Positions 1 through 6,200 of a DNA stretch of 14,684 nt are shown one piece after another (the stretch's first letter is position 1; every line of letters starts with the position of its first letter). The stretch spans positions 1-14,684 of the forward strand of contig JAOXYB010031053.1 in NCBI GenBank assembly GCA_028565635.1, in the 5' to 3' direction. The translations under genes were made by a program, and so were the position numbers. The DNA is from Phoronis ovalis (Eukaryota; Phoronida; Phoronidae). The notes under the pieces are model-generated. The model had not been told where the DNA came from. It worked only from the letters and a program-made list of their open reading frames with translations, and made no database searches.

Positions 1-174
1 GGATAAACACCAGAATAAAAAACATATTCTGGGTGTTGGTTCTTAAAAAATTCTTAAGTCTTATATTGTCTTCTCTCAATTTTTCTCTATTCTCAGAAAT
101 GAATTAGTGAGTTTAATTTTAGTGTCCTAAAGAAAATTATCCAAATAAGTTCTTTTTAATACATGTAAAACTGA

Positions 175-390
175 GGGAAAAGCTTAGAGGAGAGCTTAGG
201 ACCCGGCCTTAATTGGCACATCACCCCTTGGAACCCCCCTGATCTGGCCTACGGCCCTCGCGTGGTGGCAGAACCACCGCCTGGATACATGACTGCCAAA
301 GAAATTTTAAATATACTAAATGGTCCAAGGCTATGCAATATAGCCGTGTCGCACTTGTTCAGTACGACTAAATGTTGGCAAGTTAAATGA
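175..390 (+). other. GC-rich open segment, possible isolated exon or fossil coding piece
   Basis: From a TGA at 172-174 to a TGA at 388-390 one frame is open for 71 codons, and the stretch 195-300 is markedly richer in G+C than its surroundings. The reading includes LNWHITPWNPPDLAYGP, then VVAEPPPGYMTAKEIL, with varied residues and a plausible coding look. The only Met is mid-frame, so it would have to be an internal or terminal exon, or a decayed transposon or gene piece. The minus strand is also partly open here. I recognise no domain. A GGTGG/CCACC hairpin (264-278) lies within it. Confidence -1.
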
Positions 391-2940
391 ACAAGCAACA
401 TAGTTTTTATAGCAGTGATTCTTATACTGAATCCGGATAACTAACTTTTATATTTTAATCCGCAAGAAAATGACTCCGAAAATGACACACAGAAGTATTT
501 TAAAACTATGCATGCTACATCATCATTATGTATCTTGATGGGTTAATCCAACAGGAATCATTTCCGTCTCAGATTACTCGGTTCCGCCATCTATGAGTTT
601 ATTCCACCCCCTGCATATTTTACCCCCGTTTTTCAGTTTGATAGTTTGTAATAACTGTCTGTTATGCGTTTGCGTAATAGTTCACAAGAGTACGGGATGG
701 TCCCGATCTTTGTCAAGCAATTAACCATGCTAGTGCTTTTGAATGGAGCTTTTAAATAGCGTATTCGAGATTCAAGTTACAGACAAGTTTTTCAATTAAA
801 AGCATCTTGCATTCATAGAGCTCGGGATGAAAAGACACACATTATAAAAAAAGTAATAAACAGTACTTCGGGGCATTGGAAAGTGGGGCTCTGTAGAAGA
901 AAAATATCGAAAAATAAATGTATAAATAAGTTAGCATTCTAATTTCAGTAAATAAAAATATTATGTAAACAAGAATATATAATTAACCGGAATTAAGTTA
1001 TGATGTGTGGTAACAAGAATCGCAGATCCACCCTATTTAATATGTGGGTCAGTTACATTAACAGACAAGACACATTTTCTAAATTTAGCACCAGTCAAAT
1101 ATGTGTGTCATTGTACCAGAAAAGAATATGATTGCTCATCGCAGGGCGTTTCATTTAGAGATATCTCCTGGGTAATAAGTACATTTAGAAATTTTATGTG
1201 TATAAATCAACAACTGTCAAAATAAAAAAGTGAACATTATACAGTCATATAGTGAGCTTAACCGATTATACCTTTTTTATTTAATAGTAGCATTAGATTT
1301 GAATAACTTGCTAATAATTTCAACTTTACACAATGTCTTGATTAGGCCCATGTACAGCGACATAATTAGCACAACACGTCATGGCCAAAACTTGTTTTGC
1401 TTATGCAACAAGAAGCTTCTCCGGAAAGAACCTTGTAGCCGGTTGTAGTACACATGTACTTATGTGTAGTAGTAGTAAAATCGAATCTAGCATACAATAC
1501 ACAGATGTAAATGTACTATATAGTAGACTGGACTCAGTCTGAATAATGAAGTTTGTATCATTGTACTTTTTTTTTCTTATTGCCTAAAGTGATGATACCG
1601 GATGATAAAGCTATAAAAACTAATATTTAGTCATATTTAAATGCAATTAGTTCTATACTATTATATTCCTATTTTCATTACTAAAAATGATTAATTTATC
1701 GATAGTACTGCTATAAATGAAGAAATAAGAGTAAAATTGTTAACTATCAATATACAAGATTATATTAAATCCTTATATAATTAGTCCTTCCTTAGTCTAT
1801 TGACACTCTAGTTGCCAATTAACTTCATCGTTTTTTTTTAATAATGTTTTTTACTGGACCTATATGAAATAAACATGTGTATATACACCGTGTATCTGCG
1901 AACAAATATGTAAATAAAGAAACACAATAGTAGTGCGCAATGACTCGACGAAACGATAGAATTCATGAACCTGATGTTACCCCAGATTTTGCATTCTGTT
2001 GTCTTGCCATCTAAAAAGGGTCACATTCGGTCACATATTTAACTTAAAAGATAGTTGGAGCAAAAAATGCATTGTTTGATAAGAAAGAGTAATTTTTCAT
2101 CTTATTTTTAAGTAGTAACAGACGGCCTGCATTTTACTTCTTTCAAAGTTTTTCCAAAAATATGTTACAGCATTGTTTTTCAATTTATTTTACAAATAAA
2201 ACACCCAGGGTAAGTACTCACTGTGAAATATGATAAACTATAATGGGTTATATTCTATCGACATTCACAATAATACTCCAGATAATCAAGATTCTGACCT
2301 GTATTTACTTAATTTTTATGACTGGCAGTAACATACACCGGGCTTACACTTCAAAATAAATTAAATAAGGAGTCTGTGCGCGCTTAGAATGATCCGAAGT
2401 CTTAAAACTGTGTTAGAGTTTTAATTTCTTCAATTTTAATTTTTTAAAGGAACAGCAGGATCCATATTGTAGTAATAATTGGCTTATTGCGATACAAGAC
2501 GTAAGTATACGTAATGTTAATATTGAAAATATGTTTGATTTAATCTAAGACTTTAAAATATTTATACTGCGACGATAACTCCTTTCCTTTTGTTGAAATT
2601 GCATAAAACAATGCAACAACACAAGGTGAATACGTGCGTAAACACGTGAACTATTTCTTTATAAATCACGCAATATTAATTTTGTCATTCTTTAAGCCCT
2701 CGGACATTCCAGGATTATTAGACAAACGGAATATAGAATTAACTTATGTAACTTGAATTTCTAAATGAATATTCATTTAACGTTGTTTAATGTCAAAATT
2801 AAAAGAAACATATTACCATCTAAACGCAAATTTAATTTTTGTTAATGCCAGAAAATAGATGGAGTAGCCTACTTTTACCGATGATTTAAGCTACGTAACG
2901 ATAATTACACCTTGAACTAAACCAATCAATGCATTTTTGA
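391..2940. other. Upstream intergenic region, no convincing gene
   Basis: AT-rich DNA with only short open frames: about 72 codons from GTG starts at 1007 and 1230, which lack family resemblance or coding bias. Sites noticed: TACGTGCG at 2631-2638 next to CACGTG at 2643-2648, and an 18-bp perfect palindrome, TAAATGAATATTCATTTA, at 2762-2779. Either could be an enhancer-type element of the aquaporin gene, but this is not shown. Confidence -1.
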
Positions 2941-3158
2941 CGCATGCGCATGCTTAGACCTATATTACAAGACCAGGGGTACGGTCAAATAATGCCGACG
3001 TCACAATAGTATAGTTTCAGATTTATTGTTGCAGATAGTTCAACGGAAGTTGCTGTAGCTCTATAAGTACTAGGTACACGGCCAAAAAAGTGCAGAAGCA
3101 AATCATCAAACTGTTCAAATTGTTATCTGCTTGATTTATTGGAGAAAGGCAAAACGAG
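2941..3158 (+). promoter_or_regulatory. Probable aquaporin promoter and 5' UTR
   Basis: This gap just upstream of the start codon concentrates recognisable sites. A perfect 12-bp palindrome at 2942-2953 contains the NRF1 core CGCATGCGCA (2941-2950). CGACGTCA at 2996-3003 is one base off a consensus CRE. TATAAG at 3062-3067 could be a TATA box, which would place the start of transcription near 3090-3097 and give a 5' UTR of about 65 nt. The individual motifs are short and could occur by chance; their clustering next to the ATG is the support. The transcription start is not determined. Confidence -1.
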
Positions 3159-3230
3159 ATGGCGAAACTTGTAGAAGACATGCGAAAGGAGATTAGATCT
3201 ATTGAATTTTGGAGAGCCGCAGGAGCAGAG
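3159..3230 (+). CDS. Aquaporin exon 1 (residues 1-24)
   Basis: This exon encodes the charged cytoplasmic N-terminus and the opening of TM1, ending in EFWRAAGAE. That block matches the FWRA..AE pattern at the start of TM1 in classical aquaporins. The exon stops in phase 0 directly after conserved Glu24. The donor GAG|gtaact lacks the usual G at +5, so it is a somewhat weak site. The start ATG at 3159 has the context cgagATGG, and the frame is closed upstream by TGA at 3132-3134. Met8 is a less likely alternative start. Only this exon precedes the TM1 core, so an alternative upstream first exon could swap the N-terminus, but I see no candidate. Confidence -1.
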
Positions 3231-6200
3231 GTAACTTTGTTAATTAATATAAAGACTGAGGTAAACATATATCGCGGAATAGACGAATAGGAAGTTATTT
3301 CTATCATGAACAACATAATTCTTTTTACTCGATACCAAATCTGTAAAGTTTTGAATTTTTAATTGCATTTTTTTCAATAATAAAATGATATATGTAAAAT
3401 CTGTAAAAAATTTTTTAAAAAACACTCTTTTTGAATGGTTGCCTCTAGATATCTTTATTTGAAAATGTTAGTGTGGTATTTCGGTAGCTGAAACAAGCGT
3501 GATTTTTGTTTCGTGGAAGTGAAACAAACCTCCTAGTGCATATATATGTTGATTGTGTAAAGTAAACATCACGTATATCCCCATATATGTATGTGCAGGG
3601 AAAAAATTATCACCAAAAAAGTTTATAATCATCCATCAAACACCCCATGTTTATATAATCCTTTTTTATATTTTACTTTGCATAAATGTTTAGTACAGTT
3701 TCAGTAGTTTTAATCAAATTATAATTGATTAAGTCCTTAAAATTACAGTATTACTTTAAATGGGGCTATGTTAGCCTATACAGATATTTGTTCCTAAGTG
3801 TTAAATGCATTTTTTTGTTTCTCCTACATATTTTATTTCATATTTTTTATAAAAAATAACATATTTTTACGTGCAGGTTGTGGCAACATTTATCCTAATG
3901 GCTGTCCAGGCAGCTTTACCATTGAGCTGGCCTGGAGCTCCAAGTGACCCGGTGCGAATCGCTCTCGGTATGGGCTTTGTGCTTATAATGCTTATTGAGA
4001 CTTTTGGCCACATAAGTGGTGCTCATATGAATCCTGCTGTTTCCATTGCCATGGCTGTCGCATTCAAAATTACACCACTAAGAGGTAAGAAGCTAATATA
4101 ATTTGAAATTATATCAAACATAAATAATTTTTTTTTTTCGAAAAACAGGAAATGAATAATATCATCGTACCCAAAACCCCAAAATTTTACTCTGTCACCT
4201 ATAACATTTTTTATACGTAATCAAAGAATGGACCATGACATGGTTCTTAATTTTTGGCAAAATAATTTAATGAATCATATCGCCGTGCCTAGTAACTAGA
4301 ATCCAAATTTTGCTCTGTCATCGTTGTCTTTTTGCATATGTACTAAAAGACCGAATCTTCTTTATAGAGAAACAGCTGAATCATATCGCCCTGGATCGGA
4401 ATTCTATTTTTGTCCAGTCATGTTTGCCAGAAAATATTCCTACTGTTTGTCCAGTCATCTTGTCCTGCTACTAATGTATGTTCACCACGAAACGAACTTG
4501 ACTGCTTGGTGGAACTTTATGTCATCTCTTATTCCCATAAAAACCACGAAACGACATTGACTGCTTGGTGGAACTTTATGTCATCTCTTATTCCCACCAA
4601 GCAGTCAAGGTCGTTTTGTGGTCGTTTATGAACATACATTAGTAGCAGGACAAGATGAAAGGACATGATAGGAATATGTTCGTACGTTTCTCAAGCAGTA
4701 AAATAATTAAATTATATATCTGATGGAAAGATTCATTTTTGCATAGTAGCGTTTGGAGTTTCAGTATGATTTCATATTTTAAAATTTTTGTTTTTACATT
4801 TTTTTTTTGCCATAGCTGAAATTGATCAAATTTATTTTCGCGGTTTCAAGCTATTTTCAAGTGATCGGGTTTCTTATGTAGTTATGATTCTATTTTTCTG
4901 TTACAATTTTTATAGCAATTATGAAGAACAAGTTACAGTAGAATACGCTGAGTAAAAAATATATTTTATTATTATACACTGTTTTATAAATGATCAAATG
5001 TATGAACTTTTATGGATTCGAATAGAATCTACAAAATTTCTATCTGTTACTAAAAACGCGATTTTAATCTAATATTGATTTACTTTTATAAGGAAAGTAC
5101 GCTTTGGTGATTACGCTCAAATTATATATAATCTGTAATATCTACAATTTGAAAATAAAATAAAACCACCTAATTATAGTTTAGTATTACTTCCTGTCCT
5201 CTTTTCATTATTTTCATATGTAATAAACGATAGGTATAGGTGCTTGAACTATTCTTTAATCTGTGTTCTTAACCATTTATTTTATTATGCAATACGAACA
5301 CCTTAGGATAAGAATGTAGATAAGAGTGGACTTTAATACGATTTGTGTTTTTCTGAAAACAACCATGAACCTTTTGTGTTTTGTAATGCAACCATGTGTG
5401 TTTCATATTACTTACTGATGCTAGAATTAGGAACTCTTTTAGTAGCAGACAAACTGATCTGCATAAATTCCACTGCATTTCAATCTCTTATTTTAAAGTG
5501 TTATATGACAAATAAATACATAAATCGCAACAATAAAATCATCTTTTATCGATTATTATTACAGTAACACATATTAAAACGAATTAAAATGTCATGATAT
5601 CAACTATATTCTACCACTATTTATAAGTATCGTGTCTCGTGATAGTTAGACGTTGGTTTGTATAAGGCTGCATCTTCTTTACCGTTTGGCGTTATTATAT
5701 TGAAAATAGTATACAGGATGTCATAACAGGGTCATCATTTTGAATATTTACTCGTGATTATATCGGTATAGTTGTTAATCTATTGAAACAATGGTATCAT
5801 TTATAGTGCCTCACGTGAAGAGCACTTGACATACCACACAGGTTGACCATAACTCGGAGATCTTTACTGGTCTGATGGCGGTCAACTTTGAAAGTATATA
5901 ACAGAGATGGGTGTTGGTGTGAATCCGAGAATGTATAAAATGTTTCTAAATATTAACATTTTCAGATCTTATTAACTATAAATTAATAAATAAGATAAAC
6001 ATCTGACAAGAAACGTCATCTAAACTACTAGTAGCTCAGGTGAAGCAGCATTCTGTAGAAATCCTGAATGCGGGCCTGAATCTCGTTCAGTCATAAAAAA
6101 TAGGTGTATAACAGAGATTAGCACTTAAATTTTGACTTAGCAGCAACATATTAAGAATGGCAAAGTTTATGCTACATAAAATACAAAGTAGTATATAGAA

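Noticed and set aside
1007-1448. Two consecutive 72-codon plus-strand frames
   Set aside because: Both begin with GTG, have no recognisable domain or splice signals, and are of a length expected by chance.
3023-3425. Minus-strand open frames over exon 1 and the start of intron 1
   Set aside because: They are antisense to the well-supported exon 1 and run into AT-rich intron; no family resemblance.
4324-4631. Two overlapping plus-strand frames of 73-78 codons
   Set aside because: They fall in the tandem and fold-back repeats; the duplicated peptide simply reflects the 53-bp duplication.
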